This document shows, piece by piece, positions 14,653-23,792 of a stretch of 64,000 nucleotides of DNA. The notes under the pieces were generated by a model. That model was not told the origin of the DNA. It saw only the letters and a list, made by a program, of their open reading frames with translations, and made no database searches. How positions within the stretch are numbered: position 1 is the stretch's first letter; every line of letters starts with the position of its first letter. The stretch comes from Pseudomonadota bacterium (GTDB taxonomy: Bacteria; Pseudomonadota; Gammaproteobacteria; Steroidobacterales; Steroidobacteraceae). A program made the position numbers and the translations under genes. The DNA is taken from positions 166,558 to 230,557 of the forward strand of contig JAEZFW010000072.1 in NCBI GenBank assembly GCA_023417315.1. Direction: 5' to 3'.

Positions 14653-17088
14653 ATGCCGCAGAGCTCACGCCCCGTTCGCCAGCGCCTCATGAGCATCATG
14701 TTGCTCACGAGCGCTGCGGCCATCGCGCTTACGACACTCGGCTTCGGTGGCTACGAATATGTGGCGTCCCGCAACCGTCTGATGGAGAGCGTGAGCACGC
14801 TTGCGCGCATCACTGCTGCGAACAGCACCGCAGCGCTCGCGTTTCGCGACGAGCGCAGCGCCTATGACGTGCTGGCTGCGTTGAGATCGGAGCCCAGCAT
14901 CACCGCGGCAGCGCTCTACGATGAGAACGGGATCATCTTCGTCCGCTATCCAGAGCAGGCCGACGACGGGCTCGTCCCGGAGCGTGCGGGAAGCGACGGA
15001 TTCGATTTCGCCTCGGATGGCTGGCTCATCGGCTTCGAGCCAGTGCAAGAGCTCAAGGATCAACGGCTCGGCACGCTCTACCTGCGCGCTGATGTCGGTA
15101 CGATGTATCGGCGCTTCTGGCTTTACGGTCTGATCGCCACCTTCGTCATGGGTGCTTCGCTCCTGCTCGCGTACTTCTTGTCGCGTGTTCTACAGGATCG
15201 AATCTCCGGGCCCATTCTGTCGTTGGCGGATACCGCGCGCGCGGTGTCCGAGCGCGGGGACATTTCTGTGCGAGCGCCCGCGACCGGAGAGGGTGAGTTC
15301 GCCGTGCTCACCTCGGCGTTCAACCAGATGCTCGCACGCATCGATGCTCAGAATTCGGCTCTCAAGGACAACGAGCGGCGACTGCAGACACAGCTCGCCC
15401 GCTTGGATCTGCTGCAGCGAACGACGCGTGCGATTGGCGAGCGGCTCGATCTGCAGAGCATCTTTCAAGTCATCTTGCGCAATCTCGAAGACAATCTCCC
15501 GATCGAATTCGGGTGCGTATGCCTGTATGACGGCACACAGCTCACGGCCGAGACGATCGGCGGTAAGAGCATCGAGCGCGCGAAGCAACTCGGGATCGAG
15601 CCGAAGTCGGAGTTGCCGATCGATGCGAACGGGTTGTCCCGCTGCGTCCGCGGCGTGCTCGTGTATGAGCCTGACGTAAGCGAAGTGCGTAACGCATTTC
15701 CGCAGCGTCTCGCGGCAGCCGGCTTGCGCTCGTTCGTCGCAGCGCCGCTGATCGTCGAGAGCAAAGTATTCGGTGTCTTGATCGCCGCGCGCGATCAAGC
15801 AAATGCATTCAGCAGTCCGGATTGCGAGTTCCTGCGGCAGTTGAGCGAGCACGTCGCGCTTGCCAGTCATCAGGCGCAGCTCTACGCGGCTTTGCAGGAC
15901 GCCTACGACAACCTGCGACAGAGTCAGCAGAGCTTGTTGCAGCAGGAACGTTTGCGCGCGCTCGGACAAATGGCGAGCGGTGTGGCGCACGACATCAACA
16001 ACGCGATCTCGCCGATCTCGCTCTATACGGAATCGCTGCTCGAGCGTGAGCCGGATTTGAGCGCTCGTGCCCGTCAATACTTGAGCACGATTCAGCGCTC
16101 CATCGCCGATGTCGCGCAGACTGTCACGCGCATGCGCGAGTTCTATCGCCAGCGCGACCAGGCTGCGGAGCTCGAGCCTGTGGACCTCAACGTTCTCATC
16201 GAGCAGGCACTGACGCTGACGCGCGCCCGGTGGAGCGACATGCCTCAGGAGCGCGGCATCGTGATCGATGTGCGAACGGAGTTGACGCCTGGGCTGCCCC
16301 GAATACTCGGTACCGAAAGCGATATTCGCGATGCGTTGACGAATCTCATCTTCAATGCCGTCGATGCCATGCCCTCAGGCGGAGCACTCACGGTGCGTAC
16401 GAGCGCGCTGCATGGCGATGCAAAGGGTGTCGAGCTCGCGATCATTGACAGCGGCGCAGGCATGGACGAGGAGACGAAGCGGCGCTGCATCGAGCCGTTC
16501 TTCACGACGAAAGGCGAGCGCGGCACCGGCATGGGTCTTGCGATGGTATATGGCATGGCGAAGCGTCACGGTGCGCAGATCGAGATCGACAGCGCGCTTG
16601 GGCGAGGCACGACTTTCAAGCTGCGTTTCATGGTCGCGCCTGAACGTGCAGCTGCGGGTGAGGAAGCCCCAAGCGTGCTCGTGAACTCCACGAAGCAGCG
16701 TCTGCTCGTGATCGACGACGATCCGCTCTTGCGAGAGGCATTGCTGCGCATCTTGGAAACGGAAGGTCATGAGGTGACGACCGTCGATGGCGGACAAGCC
16801 GGCATCGATGCGTTCACGGAGGCGTATCGCACCGGTCGTCCGTTCGATGCAGTGATGACGGACCTCGGCATGCCGTACGTCGATGGTCGAACCGTCGCGG
16901 CCGCCGTCAAGAAGATCTCACCGCGCACACCTGTGATTCTGCTGACCGGTTGGGGGCAGCGCCTGAACACCGAGCAATCGGTGCCCGCTCACGTTGACGT
17001 CGTGTTGAGCAAACCTCCGAAGCTGCCTGAGCTGCGCAAGACTCTCGCTGAGTTGCAGACGAGCGCGATGACGGCCCAAATCGCTTGA
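14653..17088 (+). CDS. Hybrid sensor histidine kinase (periplasmic sensor-HAMP-GAF-HisKA-HATPase-REC)
   Basis: The 811-aa product starts at ATG 14653, after an AGAGGGG SD and immediately after yfiR. The order is: first membrane helix (about 15-40); a periplasmic CHASE8-like sensor typical of YfiR partners; second helix (about 155-175); HAMP; coiled coil; GAF domain (about 255-400); HisKA with His446 in MASGVAHDINNA; an ATPase domain with the G-boxes DSGAGMD and GTGMGLAM; and a C-terminal receiver with Asp737 in VMTDLGMP. This is a complete phosphorelay unit except for a separate output. The next gene may receive the signal. Confidence 0.92.
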   Translation: MPQSSRPVRQRLMSIMLLTSAAAIALTTLGFGGYEYVASRNRLMESVSTLARITAANSTAALAFRDERSAYDVLAALRSEPSITAAALYDENGIIFVRYPEQADDGLVPERAGSDGFDFASDGWLIGFEPVQELKDQRLGTLYLRADVGTMYRRFWLYGLIATFVMGASLLLAYFLSRVLQDRISGPILSLADTARAVSERGDISVRAPATGEGEFAVLTSAFNQMLARIDAQNSALKDNERRLQTQLARLDLLQRTTRAIGERLDLQSIFQVILRNLEDNLPIEFGCVCLYDGTQLTAETIGGKSIERAKQLGIEPKSELPIDANGLSRCVRGVLVYEPDVSEVRNAFPQRLAAAGLRSFVAAPLIVESKVFGVLIAARDQANAFSSPDCEFLRQLSEHVALASHQAQLYAALQDAYDNLRQSQQSLLQQERLRALGQMASGVAHDINNAISPISLYTESLLEREPDLSARARQYLSTIQRSIADVAQTVTRMREFYRQRDQAAELEPVDLNVLIEQALTLTRARWSDMPQERGIVIDVRTELTPGLPRILGTESDIRDALTNLIFNAVDAMPSGGALTVRTSALHGDAKGVELAIIDSGAGMDEETKRRCIEPFFTTKGERGTGMGLAMVYGMAKRHGAQIEIDSALGRGTTFKLRFMVAPERAAAGEEAPSVLVNSTKQRLLVIDDDPLLREALLRILETEGHEVTTVDGGQAGIDAFTEAYRTGRPFDAVMTDLGMPYVDGRTVAAAVKKISPRTPVILLTGWGQRLNTEQSVPAHVDVVLSKPPKLPELRKTLAELQTSAMTAQIA

Positions 17089-17112
17089 CTGATTGTCTGA
17101 ATGAAAGAGTAG

Positions 17113-18315
17113 ATGACGCAAAGGATGAACACGAGCGCCCAAAACAAGCCAACGCTGTTGATCGTCGACGATGAGCCGGCGCAGATGCGCGCGATGTGCG
17201 ACACGCTTCAGCTCGAAGGGTATGCAGTCACTGGCTGTACGTCATCGAGGGATGCCCTACGTGCGATGCGAGAGGAGCATTTCGATCTTGCGATCACCGA
17301 TCTCACGATGCCCGAGATGGATGGAATCGCGTTCTTGAGAGCGGCGCGCGAGATCGATCCGCAGCTCGTTGGGATCGTCATGACGGGCCACGGTTCGATC
17401 GACACGGCCGTTGCAGCGATGAAGGCAGGCGCCTTCGACTACATCTTGAAACCCTTGTCGTTGCGCACGATGTTACCGGTGCTCGAGCGCGCGCTCACGG
17501 TTCGGCATCTTCTCAACGAGAATCTACAGCTGCGTCAAACGGAAGAGATGGTTCGCAGCCTGAATGCGAGCCTCGAGCGCGCCGTGGAGGAGCGCACACG
17601 CCAGCTCGTCGATGCGAACAAGGAGCTCGAAGCGTTTGCCCATTCGATCTCGCACGATCTGCGCGGTCCGCTGCGAGCCGTCAACAACTTCACGCACTTG
17701 CTCCTCGAGGAAAGCGAGCAGCATCTCAGCGCGCGCGCGCGGGGCTATGCCGATCGCGTGATGGGTGCAGCTGCCCGCATGGAGCAGTTGATCGAGGATC
17801 TGATGCGGCTATCCCGTGTCAACGGCGCGGATCTGCGGCGCACCGAGATCAACGTATCGAGGATGGTGGCCTCGATCATCGCAGAGTTCCAAGCACGCGA
17901 GCCCGACAGGCACGTGCGCACGTCGATCCGCGATGGATTGTTCGTGAAAGCCGATCCGCAGCTGCTGCGCATCGCGCTCGAGAATCTGCTGGGCAATGCC
18001 TGGAAGTTTACGAAGAACGCGCCCGATCCTGAGATCGAGTTCGGCGCCTCCGATCCGCAGCTGCACTCGTTCTATGTTCGCGACAACGGCGCCGGATTCG
18101 CTTCGGAATATGCGAAGGACCTCTTCGTGCCGTTTCGCAGATTGCATACTGCTCAGGAATTTCCAGGTACCGGGATCGGGTTGTCGATCGTGCATCGAAT
18201 CATTCGTCGCCACGGCGGGTGTATCGAGGCCGAGAGCTCACCGGGTCATGGTGCGACGTTCTATTTCAACATCCCCGAGCCTGTGGAGCTGGAGCGCGAG
18301 GCGCGCGCGAACTGA
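17113..18315 (+). CDS. Receiver-histidine kinase fusion
   Basis: The 400-aa soluble protein has an N-terminal receiver with phospho-acceptor Asp63 (AITDLTMPEMDG) and the conserved Lys in FDYILKPLS. A coiled-coil linker follows, then a HisKA domain with His181 (FAHSISHDLRGPLRAV). The HATPase domain has N-box ENLLGNAWKF and G-boxes DNGAGF and GTGIGLSI. No transmembrane segment is present. The receiver is likely phosphorylated by the upstream hybrid kinase, modulating this kinase. Its own target is not evident in the window. It starts 24 bases after the hybrid kinase, with AAAGAG upstream; an in-frame ATG at 17125 is an alternative. Confidence 0.9.
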   Translation: MTQRMNTSAQNKPTLLIVDDEPAQMRAMCDTLQLEGYAVTGCTSSRDALRAMREEHFDLAITDLTMPEMDGIAFLRAAREIDPQLVGIVMTGHGSIDTAVAAMKAGAFDYILKPLSLRTMLPVLERALTVRHLLNENLQLRQTEEMVRSLNASLERAVEERTRQLVDANKELEAFAHSISHDLRGPLRAVNNFTHLLLEESEQHLSARARGYADRVMGAAARMEQLIEDLMRLSRVNGADLRRTEINVSRMVASIIAEFQAREPDRHVRTSIRDGLFVKADPQLLRIALENLLGNAWKFTKNAPDPEIEFGASDPQLHSFYVRDNGAGFASEYAKDLFVPFRRLHTAQEFPGTGIGLSIVHRIIRRHGGCIEAESSPGHGATFYFNIPEPVELEREARAN

Positions 18316-18320
18316 GCTCA

Positions 18321-18496
18321 AGTGTTGGAAGTAATGGAAGCGATGGAAGGTGATGTAGGTAACGGTGTGGGAAACGCGATGAAGGAGGATGATGGGATGT
18401 CATCTCACACGAGGCCAGCAGCCAGCAGAGTTGCGCCCAGATCGGGCGCTCTGCTTCCGACTTCGTCACTTCGTCACCTCGTCACTTCATCACTCG
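18321..18496. repeat. Inverted 9-mer arrays overlapping the TonB-receptor start
   Basis: The left arm 18321-18359 repeats GGAAGTAAT/GGAAGCGAT 9-mers. The right arm 18460-18496 repeats CTTCGTCAC (reverse complement GTGACGAAG). The right arm lies inside the signal-peptide coding region of the receptor (SLRHLVTSSLA). Confidence 0.65.
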
Positions 18497-20466
18497 CCTG
18501 GACAGCGTGTGTGCTTTCTGCGCCCGCAAGCGCGATGACTGGCGGCCTTGCTTCCGCCGAATCGTTGAAGAAGCTCAGCATCGAAGAGCTGATGAACGTT
18601 GAGGTCAGCACGGTTTCGCGAAGCGTCGAGCGCCTGGGCTCAGCGGCAGCTGCGATTGCAGTCGTGACGAACGAAGATATGCGGCGCTCGGGGGCGACGA
18701 CGATCGCAGAGACCTTGAGAGGAGTGCCGGGACTGCACGTTGCGCGTCGCGACTCAAATTCTTGGGCGATTGCCGCACGCGGATTCAGCAGCGTGAACTC
18801 CGAGAAGCTCTTGGTGCTGGTGGATCAACGCAGCGTTTATACGCCGCTCTTCTCGGGTGTTGCGTGGGACGTGCAGGACTACGTGCTGCAGGACATCGAC
18901 CGCATCGAAGTCGTCCGCGGCCCGGGTGCTGCGCTGTGGGGGTCAAACGCCGTCAACGGGGTGATCAACATCCTGACGAAGCACAGCCGCGATACTCAAG
19001 ATCTGTATTTGGAAGCGGGCGCGGGCGAGGAAGAGCAGCTCCTCTCGGCCGCGCGCTTCGGCGGGCGCATCGGCGATCGCGGCACATTCCGCGTGTTCGG
19101 AAAATATTCGGAGCGCGACGGCTCGTATCATCCTGGAGCGCAAAGCGATGACGACTGGCAGTTGGGGCTTGCCGGCTTGCGCGCCGATTTCGAGCTGCAA
19201 GAAGGCGATGAGCTCATGCTCGATGCCGCCTTCTACGATGGCGAGGTGGGGCATATCGCGCCCGCCATTACAGTGATCGGCCGTCCCGGGCCAGTCGGGC
19301 AGCTCACCGCCGATGTGAATGGGGGGCACGTGCTGGGGCGATGGCTCCGCACGATCGACGAACATACGCAATGGCGGGTGCGTCTCTATTACGATCGCAC
19401 GCGCCGGGACGATCCGAGCTTCCTCGATGAGCTCGACACGATCGATTTGGATTTGAACCACAGCTTCGCGTGGCTCGAGCATCATCGTGTGCTGTGGGGC
19501 CTGAACTATCGGTACACCGACAATCGCAACGTCGGCAAGGGCATTTTCAATCTCGAGCCGGCCGCTTCTCGGGATCGCGTGATCAGCGGGTTCGTGCAGG
19601 ATCAGATTGCCCTCGCCGAGGCCGTGCGTCTCACGCTTGGCGTGAAGCTCGAGGACAACGAGTTCAGCGGTTTCGAGCTGCAGCCGAGCGTGCGTCTTGC
19701 TTGGGACATTACGCCCGAACACACGGTGTGGAGCGCGATTTCCCGCGCGGCACGCGTGCCGACACGACTGGAGCGCGATATCGCCGTGGATGCGAGCGAT
19801 CCGGCAGGCGATCCAGTTCTGCGGCTGCTCGGCAACGATGAGTTCGACTCCGAGGAGCTGATCGCGTACGAGCTCGGCTATCGCTGGCATGCTTCGTCCA
19901 GCTTATCGGTAGATCTTGCGACTTTCTACAACCGCTACAAGGGCTTGGCATCGCTCGAGCTAGGTGAACCGTTCGTGGCGCCGGATGGCCGGACGATCGT
20001 GCCTATTGCGAACCGTAACGCCACTGACGGCGATGCGCGCGGATTCGAAGCGTTGCTCACGTACACGCCGATTCAGAATTGGCGTGTCAGTGCAACGTAC
20101 TCCTTCGTCGATCTCGAGCTCGACCCGCGAGGCCTCGACCTCAACCGCGGGAAGAGCTACGAGGGCGCGACGCCCGAACATCAGTTCGGTTTGCGATCGT
20201 TCATGGATTTGCCGGGCGGCCTGCAGCTCGATGTGCACTTCCGCTACATCGACGAGATCGAGCGCAGCCCAGATATCGTTACAGGTGAAGGGATCGACAG
20301 CTATTCCGAGCTCGACTTACGTCTCGCCTGGCAGGTGTCGGAACAAGTCGAGCTGTCGCTCGTCGGCAGAAATCTATTGCACGACCATCATGTCGAGTTC
20401 GGCTCTCCAGACGCTAGAGGTGCCCTCGAACGCAGTGTGTACGCGAAGGTGGCCTACGGATTCTAA
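18397..20466 (+). CDS. TonB-dependent outer-membrane receptor
   Basis: The 689-aa product is a TonB-gated outer-membrane transporter. A plug domain (about 50-165) carries the classical motifs LRGVPGLHVAR, RGFSSVNSEKLLVLVD and DRIEVVRGPGAALWGSNAVNGVINI. A 22-strand barrel follows, ending in the aromatic YAKVAYGF. The ATG at 18397 is chosen for its AAGGAGG SD eight bases upstream; frames opening at 18322 have no better signal. The substrate is unknown, since colicin-I-receptor-like plugs serve siderophores, cobalamin and sugars. Its position behind YfiR/kinase genes suggests that module regulates it. The signal peptide core is encoded by an intergenic-type repeat arm. Confidence 0.9.
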   Translation: MSSHTRPAASRVAPRSGALLPTSSLRHLVTSSLAWTACVLSAPASAMTGGLASAESLKKLSIEELMNVEVSTVSRSVERLGSAAAAIAVVTNEDMRRSGATTIAETLRGVPGLHVARRDSNSWAIAARGFSSVNSEKLLVLVDQRSVYTPLFSGVAWDVQDYVLQDIDRIEVVRGPGAALWGSNAVNGVINILTKHSRDTQDLYLEAGAGEEEQLLSAARFGGRIGDRGTFRVFGKYSERDGSYHPGAQSDDDWQLGLAGLRADFELQEGDELMLDAAFYDGEVGHIAPAITVIGRPGPVGQLTADVNGGHVLGRWLRTIDEHTQWRVRLYYDRTRRDDPSFLDELDTIDLDLNHSFAWLEHHRVLWGLNYRYTDNRNVGKGIFNLEPAASRDRVISGFVQDQIALAEAVRLTLGVKLEDNEFSGFELQPSVRLAWDITPEHTVWSAISRAARVPTRLERDIAVDASDPAGDPVLRLLGNDEFDSEELIAYELGYRWHASSSLSVDLATFYNRYKGLASLELGEPFVAPDGRTIVPIANRNATDGDARGFEALLTYTPIQNWRVSATYSFVDLELDPRGLDLNRGKSYEGATPEHQFGLRSFMDLPGGLQLDVHFRYIDEIERSPDIVTGEGIDSYSELDLRLAWQVSEQVELSLVGRNLLHDHHVEFGSPDARGALERSVYAKVAYGF

Positions 20467-20467
20467 G

Positions 20468-20540
20468 GAACGGAGTGACGAGCTCAGAAGGACGCCGCGC
20501 CGCCTCTGACTTCGTCACCCCGTCACTTCGTCACTCCGTT
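20468..20540. repeat. Inverted GTGACGAAG 9-mer arrays at a convergent gene pair
   Basis: 20468-20490 (AACGGAGTGACGAGCTCAGA) faces 20505-20540 (CTTCGTCACCCCGTCACTTC and onwards). The right arm encodes the last residues (NGVTK) and stop codon of the minus-strand gene. It could form a terminator-like stem for both converging transcripts. Confidence 0.7.
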
Positions 20541-21383
20541 AACCAATGCGGCCGTCATTTCCTCGACGCGCCGATCCTTGTTAGCGTCGAGCCATTCATA
20601 AGCGCGTTCTTGGTAGCGCAGCGCCGAGCGGCGCAGGTCCTCGTTTTGCATCTCGAAGGGCGTCTGGGCGATATAGAAAAGCGCGCTTGGTGCGCCGTAT
20701 CGGTCGATGAGCGGCTTCACCAGCAGCAAGCCGCCATAGCGCTGCACTTCGACATAGCGGCGATCGTCTCTGCGCCATACGCGATCGCGGAACGAGCGGA
20801 AGTCCGAAGGCCAGATCCGATCGAGGCGATTCTCGTTGAACATCGGATTGCGTACCGAGGTGAGATGTGCGGCGACGCCTTCCACGAGCATCTCGCACGG
20901 AAGTCGCTCGCCAATGTCCACGGATGCGCAGTTCGGATGTGGCCATGACAAGCCGCGCGCTTTGGCGGCTTCCTGAAGATAAGCGCCCCACAACGCATTA
21001 TCGACCGCGAGCACGAGCGGGAAGGTCTCGCGGTACAGCTCGTTCTGATAGAAGGGCCAATAGTGCGCGCTGGCACGCACCGGATTCGGGATGCGCGATG
21101 CGGTCATGAACCGCGGCACCACGAGAACCTCTTGGGAGACGTCGTAGGCAACGCGGCGATCGAAGAGCTTGTACTCCGCATCGCGCGGACCTACGAACTT
21201 GATGGCAATACGCTCGGGCATGATCGCCCGGAAGTTTCCGAAAGCTCGCTCGATCGCCTCGGCGCGGTACGAAACGAGCTCGCCGAATGCGCGCTCGCAC
21301 TGCCTCCAGCCTCCTTCGCATGCAAATGCGAGCGAAGGAAGCAGCGCCGAAAACAGAACGATGCAAGCTCGTGTGCGCGACAT
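20523..21383 (-). CDS. Exported protein of unknown function
   Basis: A 286-aa protein with a clear signal peptide (ACIVLFSALLPSLAFA, cleavage before CEGG). Several Cys are present, including CEGGWRQC and a C..C pair near 152/162, so disulfides are likely if periplasmic. The mature part is rich in aromatic and charged residues (HYWPFYQNELYRE, VWRRDDRRYVEVQRYGG). The pattern is vaguely like a mono-zinc protease-type helical domain, but no HExxH is present. I do not recognise the family. The C-terminal NGVTK and stop come from a repeat arm. It is convergent with the TonB-dependent receptor. Confidence 0.75.
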   Translation of the reverse strand: MSRTRACIVLFSALLPSLAFACEGGWRQCERAFGELVSYRAEAIERAFGNFRAIMPERIAIKFVGPRDAEYKLFDRRVAYDVSQEVLVVPRFMTASRIPNPVRASAHYWPFYQNELYRETFPLVLAVDNALWGAYLQEAAKARGLSWPHPNCASVDIGERLPCEMLVEGVAAHLTSVRNPMFNENRLDRIWPSDFRSFRDRVWRRDDRRYVEVQRYGGLLLVKPLIDRYGAPSALFYIAQTPFEMQNEDLRRSALRYQERAYEWLDANKDRRVEEMTAALVNGVTK

Positions 21384-21629
21384 GACCGGCCAACCCGAGC
21401 AGCCTCACTACTGCTCTCAAGCGCCCCATGTGTTCTCTTCCTTCGGACGCGATCATGTCGGTCGAGGAACAGCGACCAGCGCGTTCCGCGTCGCGGTTCA
21501 TTGCACCGCGTCAGCTCGATCCGCCCCTGCGAAGGACTATCGACGAATCAACGGAGCGCTCGGAACTTAGTTCCTCACGCAGTGAGAGTTGTGTGGGTGT
21601 GGACTGGGAGGGGAGTTCGTGAGGATCAA

Positions 21630-21725
21630 GAAAGCGGAATTGGGGATAGGAAATTGGGAATCGGAAATCGGGAAGACGAGTCGGTAATCGGAATTGAGAA
21701 TCAGAGTTAAATCGGAATTGAGTCG
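21630..21725. repeat. Degenerate AATCGGGAA-type repeat run
   Basis: Variants of GGAATTGGG, GGAAATTGGG, GGAATCGGAAAT and GGAATTGAG recur at 8-10-base steps across about 95 bases. Unlike most arrays in the window, no obvious inverted partner is seen. Confidence 0.5.
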
Positions 21726-21971
21726 AATCAGGATGAGGACGACCGCCAATCGAGCTTAACCATTTCAGCAATCGCTCCAGGATGAGTTGGTCGCGTACTG
21801 TCGTTGCGAGTTCCGGCGTGGACGCGTACTCAACCCAGTCCCCTCTCTTTCTCTTCTCGCTCCTACGTTCCCTATTTCTTAATCGTGATGGAACCGATCG
21901 TGTAGTTCTTGCGTTGTGGTGCGTCGTCCGCGCGATGCACCTACAAGTCGCAAGAGAAGTGCGCCTTGTTC

Positions 21972-21994
21972 CTGTACATGTCAGCGCTGTACAG
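21972..21994. promoter_or_regulatory. Inverted CTGTACA / TGTACAG motif
   Basis: CTGTACA (21972-21978) and TGTACAG (21988-21994) are separated by nine bases, 143 bp upstream of the stressosome operon. It is a candidate operator. The spacing fits neither a LexA box nor a lux box. Confidence 0.3.
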
Positions 21995-22136
21995 TGCGCG
22001 GCCGCGATTTACATCAGTTTCTTCCAACGAATAGAGCGAAGCTGCGGCGGATCAAGCGGGTTTCTGAATTCAAGCTCGGGGCGGTGTGCCGCGCCGGCGA
22101 TCCTCATGTCATCGAAGCCACACTCGAGGGGGCTGC

Positions 22137-23003
22137 ATGCCTGCCACTTCCCAGACTCAACTTGCGAGCATCATCGAATCCCAAGAACAGCAGATCCTTC
22201 AGGAATGGGTCGGGCAACTGCGGCAGAGCGGGGCGTTGGAATCAGGCCGCCTCAAAGAGGCCGAGCTGACCGCCCAAGCGAAGACGTTCTACTCGCAGCT
22301 ACGCAGCGCTCTTCGAGAGGGTGGCCTCGATGTGCGTTCGAGCGCCTTCGAAGGCGTACGCGCCCATCTAGCGGAAATATCGAGATCGCGCGCGATCAAA
22401 GGCTTTTCTCCCGCCGAAACAGCGATGTTCGTGTTCACGCTCAAGCGCCCCTTGTTCAACTCAGCGTCCCACCAGGGCGATGCCGCGACGGCGTCTCAGC
22501 GCGGCTGGGAGGTGAACCAGCTCATCGATGAGCTCGGCATCTACACCATGGAGGTCTTTCAGAAGACCCGCGAAGAAGTCATCGTGCGCCAGCAGCGCGA
22601 GATCGCTGAGCTGTCCACACCCGTGGTGAAGCTTTGGGAAGGCGTGCTCGCATTGCCGCTGATCGGCACTTTGGACAGTGCACGCACGCAGGTCGTGATG
22701 GAAAACCTGCTTCAGAGCATTGTCGACTACGGCGCCGAGATCGCCATCATCGATATCACGGGCGTGCCGACAGTCGACACGCTCGTGGCCCAGCACCTTC
22801 TCAAGACGGTCGCGGCCGCACGATTGATGGGCGCGGACTGTATCGTGAGCGGTATTCGCCCGCAGATCGCGCAGACGATGGTGCATTTGGGCGTCGATCT
22901 GGATGTCGTGACGAAGTCGAGCCTGGCCGATGCGTTCGCTGTCGCACTGAAACGAATGGGTCGCACGGTCGTAGATGCGACTCCGGATGGCGCCGCACGT
23001 TGA
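22137..23003 (+). CDS. rsbR: RsbR-type stressosome co-antagonist (RsbRD N-domain plus STAS)
   Basis: The 288-aa product starts at ATG 22137 with GAGGGG upstream. The N-terminal ~150 residues are an all-helical RsbRD-type sensor (SIIESQEQQILQEWVGQL, EVNQLIDELGIYTMEVFQ). The C-terminal STAS domain (about 165-280) carries IIDITGVPTVDTLVAQHLLK, with the Thr positions that RsbT phosphorylates in Bacillus RsbR. It should form the stressosome core with RsbS. It is the first gene of a seven-gene operon with overlaps or gaps of 11 bases or less. Confidence 0.9.
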   Translation: MPATSQTQLASIIESQEQQILQEWVGQLRQSGALESGRLKEAELTAQAKTFYSQLRSALREGGLDVRSSAFEGVRAHLAEISRSRAIKGFSPAETAMFVFTLKRPLFNSASHQGDAATASQRGWEVNQLIDELGIYTMEVFQKTREEVIVRQQREIAELSTPVVKLWEGVLALPLIGTLDSARTQVVMENLLQSIVDYGAEIAIIDITGVPTVDTLVAQHLLKTVAAARLMGADCIVSGIRPQIAQTMVHLGVDLDVVTKSSLADAFAVALKRMGRTVVDATPDGAAR

Positions 23004-23011
23004 GCACGCTC

Positions 23012-23401
23012 ATGGATCGCATACCGATTCTCAAGATGGGCGATGCACTGCTCATCACGATTCAGGTCGACATGCACGACCGGCTCGCAATCGCCCTCGA
23101 GGACGATCTCACGCAGAAGATCGTCCAGCATCGGGCGAAGGGCGTGCTCATCGATATTTCCTCGCTCGAGATCGTCGATAGCTTCATCGGCCGCATGCTC
23201 GACAACATCGCGGCCGTCTCGCGCATTCTGGATGCCGAAACGGTCGTCGTCGGCATGCGTCCGGCGGTTGCGATCACGCTCGTCGAGCTGGGCTTGTCGC
23301 TTACGGGTGTGAAGACGGCGCTCAACGTCGAGCGAGGGATGGCGCTCATCGGCAAGGAAGTCAAGACCAGCCGGGGGCGCAGTGACACGCGACGGAGTTG
23401 A
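23012..23401 (+). CDS. rsbS: RsbS-type STAS antagonist
   Basis: A 129-aa single STAS domain. MDRIPILKMGDALLITIQVD leads into the signature LIDISSLEIVDSFIGRML, where the Ser in SLEIVDSF is the expected RsbT phosphorylation site. RsbS holds RsbT in the stressosome until phosphorylated. ATG 23012 lies eight bases after the rsbR stop; a TTG at 22999 is possible but not needed. It overlaps rsbT by 20 bases. Confidence 0.9.
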   Translation: MDRIPILKMGDALLITIQVDMHDRLAIALEDDLTQKIVQHRAKGVLIDISSLEIVDSFIGRMLDNIAAVSRILDAETVVVGMRPAVAITLVELGLSLTGVKTALNVERGMALIGKEVKTSRGRSDTRRS

Positions 23402-23792
23402 CGTCCTGCCGATCGCGAGCGGCGAGGACATCGTGCGGGTGCGCCAGGAAGTGCGCGTGCGCGCTGTAGCCGCAGGCTTCTCGCTCGTCGATCAAACGAA
23501 GCTCGTCACGGCGGCGAGCGAGCTCGCCCGCAACACGCTTGATCATGGTGGCGGCGGTTCGGTGCAAATCGAATCCGTGGAGCTAGCTGATCGGCGCGGC
23601 GTGCGATTGACCTTCATCGACAGTGGTCCCGGGATCCCGGACATCGCGCGCGCGTTACAGGATGGCTTCACCACAGGCGGCGGGCTCGGCCTCGGGCTTG
23701 GCGGAGCCAAACGACTCACGAACGAGTTCAACATCGAATCCGCCCCCGGTCAGGGCACCCGGATCATGATTGCTCGCTGGAAAATGATGTGA
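23382..23792 (+). CDS. rsbT: RsbT-type serine/threonine kinase (switch kinase)
   Basis: The 136-aa GHKL ATPase starts at a GTG inside rsbS. The N-box is SELARNTLDHGGGG and the G-boxes are DSGPGIPD and GGGLGLGLGGAKRL, so the ATP site looks intact. Known RsbT kinases phosphorylate RsbR/RsbS, are released on stress and activate a downstream phosphatase or cyclase. Here the likely target is the SpoIIE phosphatase encoded next, which overlaps by four bases (GTGA). Confidence 0.92.
   Translation: MTRDGVDVLPIASGEDIVRVRQEVRVRAVAAGFSLVDQTKLVTAASELARNTLDHGGGGSVQIESVELADRRGVRLTFIDSGPGIPDIARALQDGFTTGGGLGLGLGGAKRLTNEFNIESAPGQGTRIMIARWKMM

Larger units (their letters stand above)
21384..22136. other. Gene-free 753-bp divergent gap
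   Basis: No credible coding region is visible. It holds a one-sided run of GGAATCGGAAAT-like degenerate repeats (21630-21725), a pyrimidine-rich stretch (about 21838-21885) and a paired TGTACA motif (21972-21994). It lies between the exported protein and the stressosome operon, so it should contain that operon's promoter. I cannot place -35/-10 boxes with confidence. Confidence 0.5.

Noticed and set aside
15190..16077. 295-codon frame antisense to the hybrid kinase at 14653
   Set aside because: Shadow; no domain and no SD.
18943..19890. 315-codon frame antisense to the TonB-dependent receptor
   Set aside because: No start signal or domain; receptor motifs on the plus strand are clear.
21972..21994. 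LexA or lux box
   Set aside because: Half-site spacing (CTGT-N15-ACAG) is too long for either consensus.
21782..22531. 249-codon plus-strand frame into rsbR
   Set aside because: Out of frame with rsbR, no domain, low-complexity Arg/Ser composition in the overlap.
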